A stretch of 64,000 nt of DNA, taken from contig CAJTLW010000004.1 in NCBI GenBank assembly GCA_910577515.1, forward strand, positions 124,001 to 188,000, given 5' to 3'. The notes beneath the pieces were generated by a model. It was not told the origin of the DNA and did not search any database. It saw only the letters and a program-made list of their open reading frames with translations. Source of the stretch: an uncultured Vampirovibrio sp. (GTDB lineage Bacteria > Cyanobacteriota > Vampirovibrionia > Gastranaerophilales > Gastranaerophilaceae). Below, one piece after another: positions 34,027-42,596 of this stretch. A program made the position numbers and the translations under genes. The first letter of the stretch is position 1; each line of letters begins with the position of its first letter.

Positions 34027-35223
34027 TTATAATGCGGTTTTGGTGAGGTATTCTTCAACGCCGTCCGCGATAGCTTTTGCCACTATTTTTTGAAAAGCAG
34101 GGTCAGCGAGTTTTTTTCTTTCATAAGGGTGAATAATATATCCGCATTCAACCAGAATGCTTACAGGATTGGTAGAGCGCACAACCGCAAATGAAGCGTT
34201 GAATACACCGTCATCTTTAAAGCCCGTTTGTTTTACGAGTTGTTTTTGAACGCTGTATGCAAGGACTTTGGCGTTATCATTGTAATAATAAACCCCGCTT
34301 CCGTGCTTTTTAGCCCAATTTTTCGGGTTTGGAAGGGAATTTTGGTGGATGCTTATGAAAATATCCGTATCTTTTTTTCTTGCAACATCTACCCTTTCAT
34401 AAAGGTCTGTATCAGTGTCTTTATCTCTTGTAAGAACTGTTTTTGCGCCTCTTTCATTTAATATTTTGTCTAATTCCTTTGTAATCTGAAGGTTTAAATC
34501 CTTTTCGTAAATGCCGCCTGATACGGCTCCGGGTTCTTTTCCGCCATGCCCCGGGTCAAGCGCTACTTTCACATTATTTAGAGGCTTTGTCTTATCAATA
34601 TCAAGAGGTTTTTTAATTTTGAAAACAAAACCGTTATATTTATTTTCAACATCATAACCAAAAACAGGTTTGTCGTTTCTAAAGTTTACGGTTAAAATTT
34701 CAGAATTATCGCGGGCTTTTTTTACAAAGTAGTTAAATTTTCCGCTATCATTGAATTTTACCTTTAAATTTTCATTGTTTATCTCTACATTATAAAGCTG
34801 GAATTTTAAATATCCTGTATCGCCGCTTTCTGTGTGATAAATTTTATAGGGTGTTTTTGTTTTTGTGTTTATTTTTACAATGTAATTTTCTTTATCTTCG
34901 TAAAATTTAATTTTTGAAACTTTTGAAGGCTTATTTTTAATCTTCTTTGTTTCTTTAATATAAATTTTTTCTATCCAATAAGGTTTATCAAGCCCTAAAT
35001 CTACCTTATAAAAATTTGCGTTATGCTCATTTGAATATAAAGAAACCCCCTGTCTTAAATGCGTAAACCTTGAAGCATTTCTGCTTGCACCATCTCTTAT
35101 TGGTGCATAATCAAAGGTTGTTTTAAGAAGTTTAGGTTCCTTAATGTTTTTTGCATCAGCTGAATTTGTTAAAAATAAAGCCCCGATGGTTAATCCCGTT
35201 AATAAAAATAATATTTTTTTCAT
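34027..35223 (-). CDS. N-acetylmuramoyl-L-alanine amidase (Amidase_3), exported
   Basis: Cleaves the amide bond between MurNAc and the peptide stem in peptidoglycan. A signal peptide (MKKILFLLTGLTIGALFLTNSADA) is followed by about 190 residues of beta-rich, AMIN/SH3-like sequence and the catalytic domain from about 218. Zinc ligands are visible as ALDPGHGGKEPG (His), GGIYEKDLNL (Glu) and ISIHQNS (His), with the catalytic Glu in SILVECGYI. All expected residues are present. It probably acts in daughter-cell separation and is transcribed alone, divergent from 35291. Confidence 0.92.
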   Translation of the reverse strand: MKKILFLLTGLTIGALFLTNSADAKNIKEPKLLKTTFDYAPIRDGASRNASRFTHLRQGVSLYSNEHNANFYKVDLGLDKPYWIEKIYIKETKKIKNKPSKVSKIKFYEDKENYIVKINTKTKTPYKIYHTESGDTGYLKFQLYNVEINNENLKVKFNDSGKFNYFVKKARDNSEILTVNFRNDKPVFGYDVENKYNGFVFKIKKPLDIDKTKPLNNVKVALDPGHGGKEPGAVSGGIYEKDLNLQITKELDKILNERGAKTVLTRDKDTDTDLYERVDVARKKDTDIFISIHQNSLPNPKNWAKKHGSGVYYYNDNAKVLAYSVQKQLVKQTGFKDDGVFNASFAVVRSTNPVSILVECGYIIHPYERKKLADPAFQKIVAKAIADGVEEYLTKTAL

Positions 35224-35290
35224 AATAAAATATTATCAGGAGCATAAAAAACTATCAAACTTTTTTATTTACAAACTTTAAATAGTCACT

Positions 35291-36955
35291 ATGAAAATTA
35301 ATTTTTCACCTTTGAATTTTAAAGGTGCAGTATTAAATATAAATTCTTTTTCTGATAACCATGGAAATCTTGACAGGCTGGATGATTTCTACCAAAGTTT
35401 TGAAGAAAACAAGGATGAATTATTTCTGCCTGATAAAAAAGGGAATCAAAATGCCCTTGTTGTTGCAGGTGATTGGTTTATTGCGGGGAACACAAAAGGG
35501 TATAAATCAAACCGTTATGAAAATTCTCATTATTTTCAAACCTTCTTTTTCAATAAATTTGTTGAAGGCTTAAAAGAATTTTCAAATAATATGAGGACTT
35601 ATTTTGTGGTCGGGAACCATGAGCTTGATGCGGGAGTTGGTGAATTAAGAAGGGTTTTAGATTCAATATTTGGAACTGTTCTTATGACAAACCTTAATTT
35701 TGAAGCTTCCCCCGCACTTAAATCCTTAATTGATGATAATAAGGTTGTAAAAAAGGATATTTTAGAGATTGAAGATGATAAAAATCCGGATTTAAAACAC
35801 AAGGCGCTATTTTTGGGGATAAATCCTGTTAATATGCCCTATTACAAGCGTGATTTAGGCGGAATTAGCTTTTTAAATGAAGTTCCAAAGGCTGCAAAAC
35901 TAACAAAACCCGAAGATTACAAAGAAACGTTTGATGAAACTGTCAGGATAGTTGAAGAATTTAAAAAAGAAAACCCAAACGGGCTTGTTATTGTTGCAAG
36001 CCATACAGGTGTTGATTTTGCACAAAATCTTGCACAAAAATTAGGAAAAGATAAGGTTAATTTAATTTTAAATGCCCATGAACACGAGGATAGTATAGAA
36101 GAAGTTTCCGGGGTTAAGATTGTTAATTTAAACCAGAATTTTAAAAAATATGTTAATGCAAAATTTTTCATTGACGATGATGGCCGTTTAAAGTCAGATG
36201 TTCAGTTGACTTCTTATTATCCAACCAGGGAAAAAGGCGGAATATCTGATAATAACTATTTTGATCAATTATATACACGGGTTTTTGAGAAAGATTTAAA
36301 AAGAGAATATCAAATTGTACCGGATAGCCCGCAGGTAACGGTTTTATCGGTGGATGATGTCAGGCTTGGGAATAATTATCTTGCAAATTTTGTAACCGAT
36401 TCGATTTTGAGTGAGATTCAAAAAACCAATCCTGAGGTTCAGATATTTGGTATAAACGCTTCTGCAATAAGGACATCTCTTGATACGATTTATGGCGGCG
36501 GGGCTAATAATCTTCAGGCGATGAATGTTTTGAACGGTATCGTTTATGAAGATGCTTTTGTGTTTAAAAATGAAATAACGGGTGCAATGCTTTTAGATTT
36601 AGTATTAGAAAATTTGCTTTTTAATGAAACTGCACCTGAGCGTAATCCTATTATGCACTATTCAGGGCTTATTATTGAAAAGGATGCACTTTTAAGAGAA
36701 TATCATAAAGGCAAATCTGCAGAACATCTTGCTGATTTTGTAAAAACAACAGATGATAAACCGCTTGATTTAGAAAAAACTTATATTGTAGCAAATGTTA
36801 AAAAATATTTTAAAAAGTCTAAAAAGCCTTTAATTCATGATTTTATGTATTCAAATGCTGTGCCGCTGCATTTAAATGCGAGAGAGCTTTTTACAGGGCA
36901 TATTAGTAAAAACAAGGATAATTTGGTTGCAAAATGCGACAGAAGAATAAAATAA
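35291..36955 (+). CDS. 5'-nucleotidase/UshA-like metallophosphoesterase with M-x-I/NFKG leader
   Basis: The 554-residue protein has an intact two-metal phosphoesterase domain (FSDNHGN, VAGDWF, VVGNHELD, ASHTG and NAHEHE). A C-terminal 5'-nucleotidase-type domain follows (GNNYLANFVTDSI and FGINASAIRTSL). Such enzymes hydrolyse nucleotides or UDP-sugars, usually outside the cytoplasm. No Sec signal is present. Instead it starts MKINFSPLNFKGAVLN, the leader shared with other genes here, joined directly to the first beta strand. No ribosome binding site is evident. Localization is therefore open. Confidence 0.87.
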   Translation: MKINFSPLNFKGAVLNINSFSDNHGNLDRLDDFYQSFEENKDELFLPDKKGNQNALVVAGDWFIAGNTKGYKSNRYENSHYFQTFFFNKFVEGLKEFSNNMRTYFVVGNHELDAGVGELRRVLDSIFGTVLMTNLNFEASPALKSLIDDNKVVKKDILEIEDDKNPDLKHKALFLGINPVNMPYYKRDLGGISFLNEVPKAAKLTKPEDYKETFDETVRIVEEFKKENPNGLVIVASHTGVDFAQNLAQKLGKDKVNLILNAHEHEDSIEEVSGVKIVNLNQNFKKYVNAKFFIDDDGRLKSDVQLTSYYPTREKGGISDNNYFDQLYTRVFEKDLKREYQIVPDSPQVTVLSVDDVRLGNNYLANFVTDSILSEIQKTNPEVQIFGINASAIRTSLDTIYGGGANNLQAMNVLNGIVYEDAFVFKNEITGAMLLDLVLENLLFNETAPERNPIMHYSGLIIEKDALLREYHKGKSAEHLADFVKTTDDKPLDLEKTYIVANVKKYFKKSKKPLIHDFMYSNAVPLHLNARELFTGHISKNKDNLVAKCDRRIK

Positions 36956-36957
36956 AG

Positions 36958-37746
36958 CTAATGGTGATGATGCCCGTCACTTTTGTTTATACTGTCTTTT
37001 GTACCTGTTTCATAACCGCATTTAGCATAAATTAAGGCTAAAATTTTATCTATCTGCAATTGTTTTACAAAAGGAATTTTTAACAATACAAGCATCTCGA
37101 TTAAATCATCAGAATGTACAAGCAAATCTGTAGGTTTAAACTTACGTTCTTCGCCTTTATCTTTAAATATTGTTTTTGATATTACGTTTGAAATCTTTTG
37201 TGCAATAGGAATGCCTGCCCCAAGCCCTAATACTACGGGTGCAAATTTACCTATTCCTTTATCAAGTTTTTTTGATTGCATAAATTTCATTGTTCCTGCA
37301 ACAAGAAGGGTTGGAATTGTAATATTTGTCATTTCAAAAAGGCCTTCTTTGACCTTTTCTTTCCTGTCTTCTTTATTTTTATCCACAATGCATCCGCCCG
37401 CAAGGCCGCCCAAAATTGCTCCGCCTGCAGTGGATAATATTTTTGGAACTCCGTCTATTTCAAAATATTCGCCGATTTCTTTTAATTTATCAACGATACC
37501 ACCGGTTTTCAGGATATCTTTGTTTAAATGTTTTCCTTTAACTTTATTAAAGATAACAAGCGGCAAAACCGTACCCAAAATAGCACCTGCTAAAGGAACA
37601 GCTTTTTTAAAAGACGGTTTTTTGTCTTCATTATGCTTGTGTTTAAAAGATGCGTTTTGATTTTCAATATTTTTTTCAATATTTGCCGGGACTGTATTAT
37701 ATCCTGGCATTTGAAAATCTTTAAATGTATTTGAGTTAATTTGCAT
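36958..37746 (-). CDS. Glycine-rich membrane protein with TFK/SFK leader and C-terminal His run
   Basis: Family not recognised. The 262 residues begin MQINSNTFKDF and carry two further copies of the motif (ASFKH at 32-36, PSFKK at 44-48). Three or four Gly/Ala-rich hydrophobic segments follow (for example AVPLAGAILGTVLPLVIF and ILSTAGGAILGGLAGG). The C-terminus ends DGHHHH, a natural metal-binding-like tail. It converges on 35291 with a 2-nt gap. Like the 29369 protein it combines the leader with membrane segments and lacks a Sec signal. Confidence 0.74.
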   Translation of the reverse strand: MQINSNTFKDFQMPGYNTVPANIEKNIENQNASFKHKHNEDKKPSFKKAVPLAGAILGTVLPLVIFNKVKGKHLNKDILKTGGIVDKLKEIGEYFEIDGVPKILSTAGGAILGGLAGGCIVDKNKEDRKEKVKEGLFEMTNITIPTLLVAGTMKFMQSKKLDKGIGKFAPVVLGLGAGIPIAQKISNVISKTIFKDKGEERKFKPTDLLVHSDDLIEMLVLLKIPFVKQLQIDKILALIYAKCGYETGTKDSINKSDGHHHH

Positions 37747-37847
37747 TTGTAATAAAAAACTTTTGCTTCGACATCTTTATTAAACCACATAAAGGTAAAA
37801 AATTGCCTTTTTAATAATTTGGCTGCGCAAGATTTCTTTATAAACAA

Positions 37848-37876
37848 TTGTTTTTATCATGCTTTTAGGATATTCT
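37848..37876 (+). promoter_or_regulatory. Promoter of the min operon
   Basis: TTGTTT (37848-37853) and TATTCT (37871-37876) are separated by 17 bp. Transcription would begin near 37883, about 26 nt before the minC start codon. Confidence 0.5.
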
Positions 37877-37908
37877 AAAAAATAAGTTAATGTTGAGGTA
37901 TGATTTTT

Positions 37909-38946
37909 ATGGAAGAGAATATTGGACTTTTTGTCATAGACTTAAGCGAATGCAGCAATACAGGCGAGATTATCAATAATGTTTCACTTGCTCTTGAAAT
38001 TCCAAATGCTTCAGGCAGAGGAATCTCATTAAAGCTTAGGGATAATGTATTAAATCAATCACAGATTTTAAGCATAAGGTCTTTAATTGAAAGTTATAAT
38101 TCAGAGCTTGTATCTGTTGAAACAACTTCTTTAATTACCCAAAATGCTTGTGCTTCAATGGGTATAAGGGTTGTACAGCCTAAGGTTTTAAAGCTTCAAA
38201 CTGTGACAGATGAGAATGAAAATCCTGAAAATAAAGATGAAATCATTGAAATCCCTTCAGGAAATGAGCAGGAAATACCTAAAGAAGTTCAAAATATTGA
38301 AAATAATGCAGAAGAACTTCCAAAAAAAGCACCTAAAAAGGAAAATAAACCATCAAATAAATTTGATGAACTTAAAAAACAAATAAGAGAAGGGGAAGAC
38401 GCCCCTGAACAAAAAGAAAGCCAACCGAAAGCAGAGCAGCCTGTTCAAATGCAGAATGAAGCAGGCGAAATTCTTCAAAAACAGGTTATTACCGTTTATA
38501 AAAAGGCATCTGATGAAAAACTTCAGGATGAAGAAGACTTTGAAGAGGTTGATTTCTATGCACCTCCTACAACAGACCCTGTTGTGATTGACAATAAACA
38601 AACAATTTATGTAAATCAGACTTTAAGAAGCGGCCAGACTCTGGAATTTGATGGAAATATCGTAATCATAGGCGATTGCCACCCCGGGTCTGAAGTTAAA
38701 GCTACAGGCGATATTACAGTTTGGGGTGTTTTAGGCTCAATTGCTCATGCAGGCTCAAGAGGAAACAGAGATGCAAAAATTAGAGCCTTAAAAATGAATG
38801 CTGTTCAGCTTCGTATTGCAAACTGCTATTCAAGACGTCCTGACGGCGGAAATATTCCATATATTGTAAAATCTTCAATCTTTACGCCTGAAGAAGCAAG
38901 AATAGTGGATGATAATATTGTGTTGTTTAAAATGGCTAATCAATAG
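37909..38946 (+). CDS. minC: Septum-site-determining protein MinC
   Basis: MinC blocks FtsZ ring assembly away from midcell. The C-terminal domain (about 225-345) is the MinC beta-helix (GDCHPGSEVKATGDITVWG, HAGSRGNRDAKIRALKMNAV), which binds MinD and FtsZ. The N-terminal domain is the divergent MinC_N fold. The two are joined by an unusually long, charged linker of about 110 residues rich in Glu, Lys, Gln and Pro. I prefer the ATG at 37909 over 37900 because GAGG then sits 10 nt upstream rather than touching the codon. It is followed by minD after 12 nt. Confidence 0.93.
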   Translation: MEENIGLFVIDLSECSNTGEIINNVSLALEIPNASGRGISLKLRDNVLNQSQILSIRSLIESYNSELVSVETTSLITQNACASMGIRVVQPKVLKLQTVTDENENPENKDEIIEIPSGNEQEIPKEVQNIENNAEELPKKAPKKENKPSNKFDELKKQIREGEDAPEQKESQPKAEQPVQMQNEAGEILQKQVITVYKKASDEKLQDEEDFEEVDFYAPPTTDPVVIDNKQTIYVNQTLRSGQTLEFDGNIVIIGDCHPGSEVKATGDITVWGVLGSIAHAGSRGNRDAKIRALKMNAVQLRIANCYSRRPDGGNIPYIVKSSIFTPEEARIVDDNIVLFKMANQ

Positions 38947-38958
38947 GAGTGAAAATAT

Positions 38959-39771
38959 ATGACAGGTTCTGTTATTGTAATTACATCAGGAAAGGGCGGA
39001 GTTGGTAAGACTACAACTTCTGCAAATATAGGAACTGCTCTTGCGAAGGGCGGAAATAAAGTAGTTTTAATTGATACAGATATCGGTTTACGTAACCTTG
39101 ATTTGTTATTAGGATTAGAAAACCGTATTGTTTATACGATTGTAGATGTTGTTGAAGACAGATGTAAGCTTAAACAAGCGCTTGTAAAAGATAAGAAAAA
39201 TCCAAACCTTTGTCTTTTAGCCGCTGCGCAAACAAGGGATAAATCTGCCGTAAATGCTGACCAATTAAAAGAAATTTGCGAAACCCTAAAAGAAGAATTT
39301 GACTATATTCTTGTTGATTGCCCTGCAGGGATTGAACAAGGATTCCAAAATGCTGTAGCGGGTGCTAATGAAGCTATTGTTGTAACGACACCTGAAATGT
39401 CTGCTATTCGTGATGCAGACAGGATTATCGGCTTATTAGAATCAAAAGAAGAAGTTAAAAAATACAGACTTCTTGTAAACAGAGTTCGTCCTAATTTGAT
39501 TAAAACAAATGATATGATGAGTGTTGAAGATGTTGTTGAAATTTTATCAGCAGAATTAATCGGTATAATTCCTGAAGATACAGGTGTTATAACATCAACC
39601 AACAAGGGTGAACCTATTGTAAATGATGAAAAATCACTTGCAGGCCAAGCTTATTTGAATGTTGCAAAAAGAATTCAAGGGGAAGATGTACCCTTTTTAG
39701 ATATTGACCAGCCGAAAAATATTTTTGAAAAAATTAAAAAATTCTTCCAAAAGAAAGCGAAGGCTGAATAA
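38959..39771 (+). CDS. minD: Septum-site-determining ATPase MinD
   Basis: The 270-residue ParA/MinD ATPase recruits MinC to the membrane and oscillates with MinE. The deviant Walker A GKGGVGKTTT, the switch IDTDIGLRNLDL and the Walker B-type ILVDCPAGIEQGF are all present. The C-terminal amphipathic membrane-targeting helix is FEKIKKFFQKK. Its stop overlaps the minE start by one base (TAATG). Confidence 0.97.
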   Translation: MTGSVIVITSGKGGVGKTTTSANIGTALAKGGNKVVLIDTDIGLRNLDLLLGLENRIVYTIVDVVEDRCKLKQALVKDKKNPNLCLLAAAQTRDKSAVNADQLKEICETLKEEFDYILVDCPAGIEQGFQNAVAGANEAIVVTTPEMSAIRDADRIIGLLESKEEVKKYRLLVNRVRPNLIKTNDMMSVEDVVEILSAELIGIIPEDTGVITSTNKGEPIVNDEKSLAGQAYLNVAKRIQGEDVPFLDIDQPKNIFEKIKKFFQKKAKAE

Positions 39772-40376
39772 TGAAAGATATTTTTCATGATTTATATAAT
39801 AAGGTTTTAAGTTTTTTCACACAAAATGAAGAACAAGACCCCACAAAGGGTGTTGCCGTTAATAGGCTTAAAACCGTATTATTGCAGGATAGAGCAGGTT
39901 TTTCTGAACGTGCCATTCAGATGATGAGAGAAGAACTTGTTTCTGTTGTATCAAAATATATGGAAATTGACGATGAAAATTTTCAATTACAGATTGATGC
40001 TTTAAATGATAAAACTATTCTTGATTTATCAATTCCTGTTATTCGTCCTAAAACAGACGATGAAATTGATGAAACTATAAAAGAACAAAGCCTTAAAAAT
40101 CAGAAAAAAGCTGAAGAAATTGTTAAAGAATTAGAAAATCTTATTAAAGAAAAGGCTCTTGCGCTTGCTGATGGCACAGAAATTGACAGTGAATTAATAG
40201 AGCAGGCACAAAAAAATATAGACAATAAAGAATCTGAAGATGAAGCTCAAAAAGATAAATCTGATGATGAGCCGGAAGATAAAGAACAGGAAGAAAAACA
40301 AGATGATAAAGAGCCTGAAACTGTTCAGGCGCAGGCTTCTAATGCTGCTCATAAAAAGACAAAGAAGAAAAAATAG
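39771..40376 (+). CDS. minE: MinE with a long charged C-terminal extension
   Basis: Residues 1-95 are recognisable MinE: the amphipathic membrane helix MKDIFHDLYNKVLSFF, the anti-MinCD helix RLKTVLLQDRAGFSERAI and the dimerization strands ending LDLSIPVIRP. MinE is normally 85-105 residues; this one is 201. The extra 105 residues are a predicted helix (about 100-140), a very acidic Glu/Asp/Lys tract and a terminal KKTKKKK. The reading frame is continuous and in phase with minD, so the extension is encoded rather than a frameshift. Its function is unknown. Confidence 0.92.
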   Translation: MKDIFHDLYNKVLSFFTQNEEQDPTKGVAVNRLKTVLLQDRAGFSERAIQMMREELVSVVSKYMEIDDENFQLQIDALNDKTILDLSIPVIRPKTDDEIDETIKEQSLKNQKKAEEIVKELENLIKEKALALADGTEIDSELIEQAQKNIDNKESEDEAQKDKSDDEPEDKEQEEKQDDKEPETVQAQASNAAHKKTKKKK

Positions 40377-40397
40377 CAATTATATAAATTAAAGGGC

Positions 40398-40426
40398 TTG
40401 AAAAAACGAAATGTTTTATTTAAGAT
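40398..40426 (+). promoter_or_regulatory. Promoter of rplI
   Basis: TTGAAA (40398-40403) and TAAGAT (40421-40426) are 17 bp apart, 38 nt before the rplI start. This gives L9 its own promoter besides read-through from the min operon. Confidence 0.5.
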
Positions 40427-40463
40427 AACTTTACTTGATAAAAAACTACACAAGGAGATAAAA

Positions 40464-40964
40464 ATGCAACTTATACTTAAAAAAGATGTTCAAAATATTG
40501 GCGAAGTTGGCGATATTGTGAATGTTAAAGACGGATATGCAAGAAACTATTTGATTCCGAATAATCTGGCTGAAAGAGCAACAAAAGGTTCATTAGAAGC
40601 CAGAGAAAGAGATATGGCAAGAATTAAAGCTAAAGCTGAAAAACTTCATCAGGAAGCTTTAGCACAAGCTGAAAAAATTCAAGCAGCTGAAGTTATTGAA
40701 TTGTCAGCAAAAGCTGGTGAATCAGGCAAATTATTTGGTACTATTACAACGAAAAAATTGGCCGAAGAACTTCTTGCAAAAACAGGTATTGAAGTTGACA
40801 GAAAAACCATTACTCTTGATAATCCTATAAACAAAGTTGGCGATTTTACAATGACCATAAAGTTATCTTCAAAAGTAAAAGCTCAGCTTAGAGTAAACGT
40901 TAGTGCATCTGAAACAATTAAAGAAGCTATTGTTGAAGAAGAAACTGCAGCTGAAGAAGAATAG
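40464..40964 (+). CDS. rplI: 50S ribosomal protein L9
   Basis: The 166-residue protein opens MQLILKKDVQNIGEVGDIVN and contains VKDGYARNYLIPNNLAERAT, the rRNA-binding N-terminal L9 domain. The long connecting helix and the C-terminal domain follow. A Glu/Ala-rich tail extends it slightly beyond the usual 149 residues. The start is the ATG at 40464, preceded by AAGGAG; an upstream in-frame TTG at 40398 is part of the promoter, not the gene. Confidence 0.96.
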   Translation: MQLILKKDVQNIGEVGDIVNVKDGYARNYLIPNNLAERATKGSLEARERDMARIKAKAEKLHQEALAQAEKIQAAEVIELSAKAGESGKLFGTITTKKLAEELLAKTGIEVDRKTITLDNPINKVGDFTMTIKLSSKVKAQLRVNVSASETIKEAIVEEETAAEEE

Positions 40965-41013
40965 AAGCCTGCTGATAACCGCAAAATAAATACGTTATTA
41001 AAAAATAAAATTT

Positions 41014-41056
41014 AAAAAATGTTCTGGAATTAATGATTTTCGGGACATTTTTATTT
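41014..41056 (+). terminator. Terminator of rplI
   Basis: AAAAATGTTCT (41014-41024) pairs with GGGACATTTTT (41042-41052) through two G-T wobbles, followed by a T-rich stretch. It lies 50 nt after the rplI stop. Confidence 0.75.
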
Positions 41057-41091
41057 TTAAAAATATTGCCGCTCAAGGTCTTTTGAAAAAT

Positions 41092-41199
41092 AAAAAAAGC
41101 AAGAACTTTCTGAAGCAAAACGACAAAAAATTCTTGCATGCTGAATTAAACTAAATATTCTTATGTCAGGCAAATTGCGCTTACTTTGCGTCTTGCCTA
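41092..41199 (-). ncRNA. Candidate small RNA of about 105 nt
   Basis: The 357-bp gap between rplI and the next gene contains a complete minus-strand transcription unit with no plausible ORF. A near-consensus promoter (41206-41234) points to a start near 41199. The RNA would open with hairpin AGGCAA...TTGCCT (about 41199-41169, with an inner CGC/GCG pair), then a single-stranded A/T-rich middle. It ends with GCAAGAA...TTCTTGC (41137-41131 with 41105-41099) and seven T, a clear intrinsic terminator. I match it to no known family. Whether it acts on mRNA or protein is unknown. Confidence 0.6.
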
Positions 41200-41205
41200 A
41201 TTTTC

Positions 41206-41234
41206 ATTATATCCGCTTCTAAATGATTTTGCAA
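41206..41234 (-). promoter_or_regulatory. Strong promoter of the candidate small RNA
   Basis: On the minus strand, TTGCAA (41234-41229) and a perfect TATAAT (41211-41206) are 17 bp apart. The same hexamers and spacing occur at 47231-47259. No coding sequence follows on that strand before the terminator at 41092. Confidence 0.65.
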
Positions 41235-41321
41235 GAAAGCAATTAAGAATAAAACAAAAATAGCAGGCAAAAATTAATTTTTAGGGTTTTTATATAAACA
41301 ATCGAACATAAGGAATTTTTT

Positions 41322-42557
41322 ATGCATATAACACCTATTTCAAATAGTTTATATATAGGAAAAACATTTAACGCACCAGCTAAAAATATCCAAAACAGTG
41401 AATATCAAGCTGCACCTGCTTATAATACTCCTTCAGCTCCTTCTTTTTCGGGTTTAATGAGAATAGGGAAAGATTTTACAAAACCTGTAGACAGCGCATT
41501 TTTCAGAGATTATCCGGCTTTAATGAGTACTGTTAATATGTTGAAAGAAAATTTTCCTGACGGGGCCGAAATATTAGATTATGCCTGTTCCGACGGTGAA
41601 GAAGCTATATCTTTATATGCACTTTTAGGGGATGATAGGGAAAAGTATAAAATAACGGGGATTGATATAAATGATGACCCGATAAAACTTGCAAATAAGG
41701 GTGTTTATAGTCTTTTTGGCGGGTATTTAGACAGCTATTTGATGCCTGGTGCAAAAAAAGACCCGACAGAAAAAGAACTTTCAAGAATGTTTTTTGAAAT
41801 TATGGAACCGACAGATGAGCCTTCTGAACCTTTGAATAATTCGCCTGAATTTATAATGACTTTATGTGGTGCAAAACCAAAATTTAGAAAATAGCTTTTT
41901 TATAAAGTAAAGGATGAAGTTAAAAATAATCTTGAATTTAAAACCGGTGATATCTTTAAAATGGATGAAGAAGCTTCAAACAAAAAAGTTGGGGCTATAT
42001 TATTTAGAAACGCATTTTATCATCTGATGGATAATCATGACGGTGAAGAATTGCTTTTAGGCGATGCTAAACCTTTTAGTGAATTGGATGAAGAATTTTT
42101 TGATGAAGAGAAGGGCGAAAGCCTTTATGAAAAACAGGCCATAGCTGATAAAATTATAGATAAAGTTTATGATAAGCTTGAAATTGGCGGGGTTTTTGTA
42201 CTTGGGAATTCTATAAACGAGAGCATTTTTCTTGCAGATGAAAACACCCCTGTTGAAGATACTATAAGGTTTGGTGATACAAAAGCTTATCAAAAAAGGG
42301 CGGATGGTTTAAGAAAAAGCATTGATAATTTCTTTGTAAGAGCCGATGCAAGATTTATTCCCATAGTACAGACCGGCGGGAAATTAACAATGATGGCGCT
42401 TGAATCTTTAGAAGATAGTGCAGATGTAAGAATTTTAAAGAAAACGCCCATGCAAACAGCCTTAGAGCGGAACGGTAGGTTTAAACCCGTTTATGCTTCA
42501 GAAATTCAAAGCATGGAAGGAATAGAAACCCCAACAGTGTGGGTGAAGGTTAAATAA
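41322..42557 (+). pseudogene. CheR-like SAM methyltransferase interrupted by an in-frame TAG
   Basis: Two open stretches (41322-41894 and 41961-42557) lie in the same frame, separated only by TAG at 41892-41894. Reading through gives a continuous protein: AEILDYACSDGEEAISLYAL (SAM-binding motif I) and GIDINDDPIKLANKGVYS before the stop. After it come LFYKVKDEVKNNLEF, GDIFKMDEEA and ILFRNAFYHLM, as expected for a CheR-type domain. TAG is used as an ordinary stop elsewhere here. The N-terminus (MHITPISN..., PSFSGLM at 40-46) is another M-x-I/SFxG leader. A point nonsense mutation, readthrough or sequencing error are all possible. RBS AAGGA. Confidence 0.75.
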
Positions 42558-42596
42558 AATATCTTACCCGTTACAAGGCTCCCTTGCGATGATGTG

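Noticed and set aside
36958..36975. Poly-His tail as cloning-vector contamination
   Set aside because: Only four His follow native sequence and the surrounding DNA is continuous, AT-rich chromosome with no vector features.
37211..37660. 149-codon plus-strand open frame opposite the Gly-rich membrane protein
   Set aside because: Composition is the mirror of the minus-strand gene, which has the recognisable leader and membrane segments.
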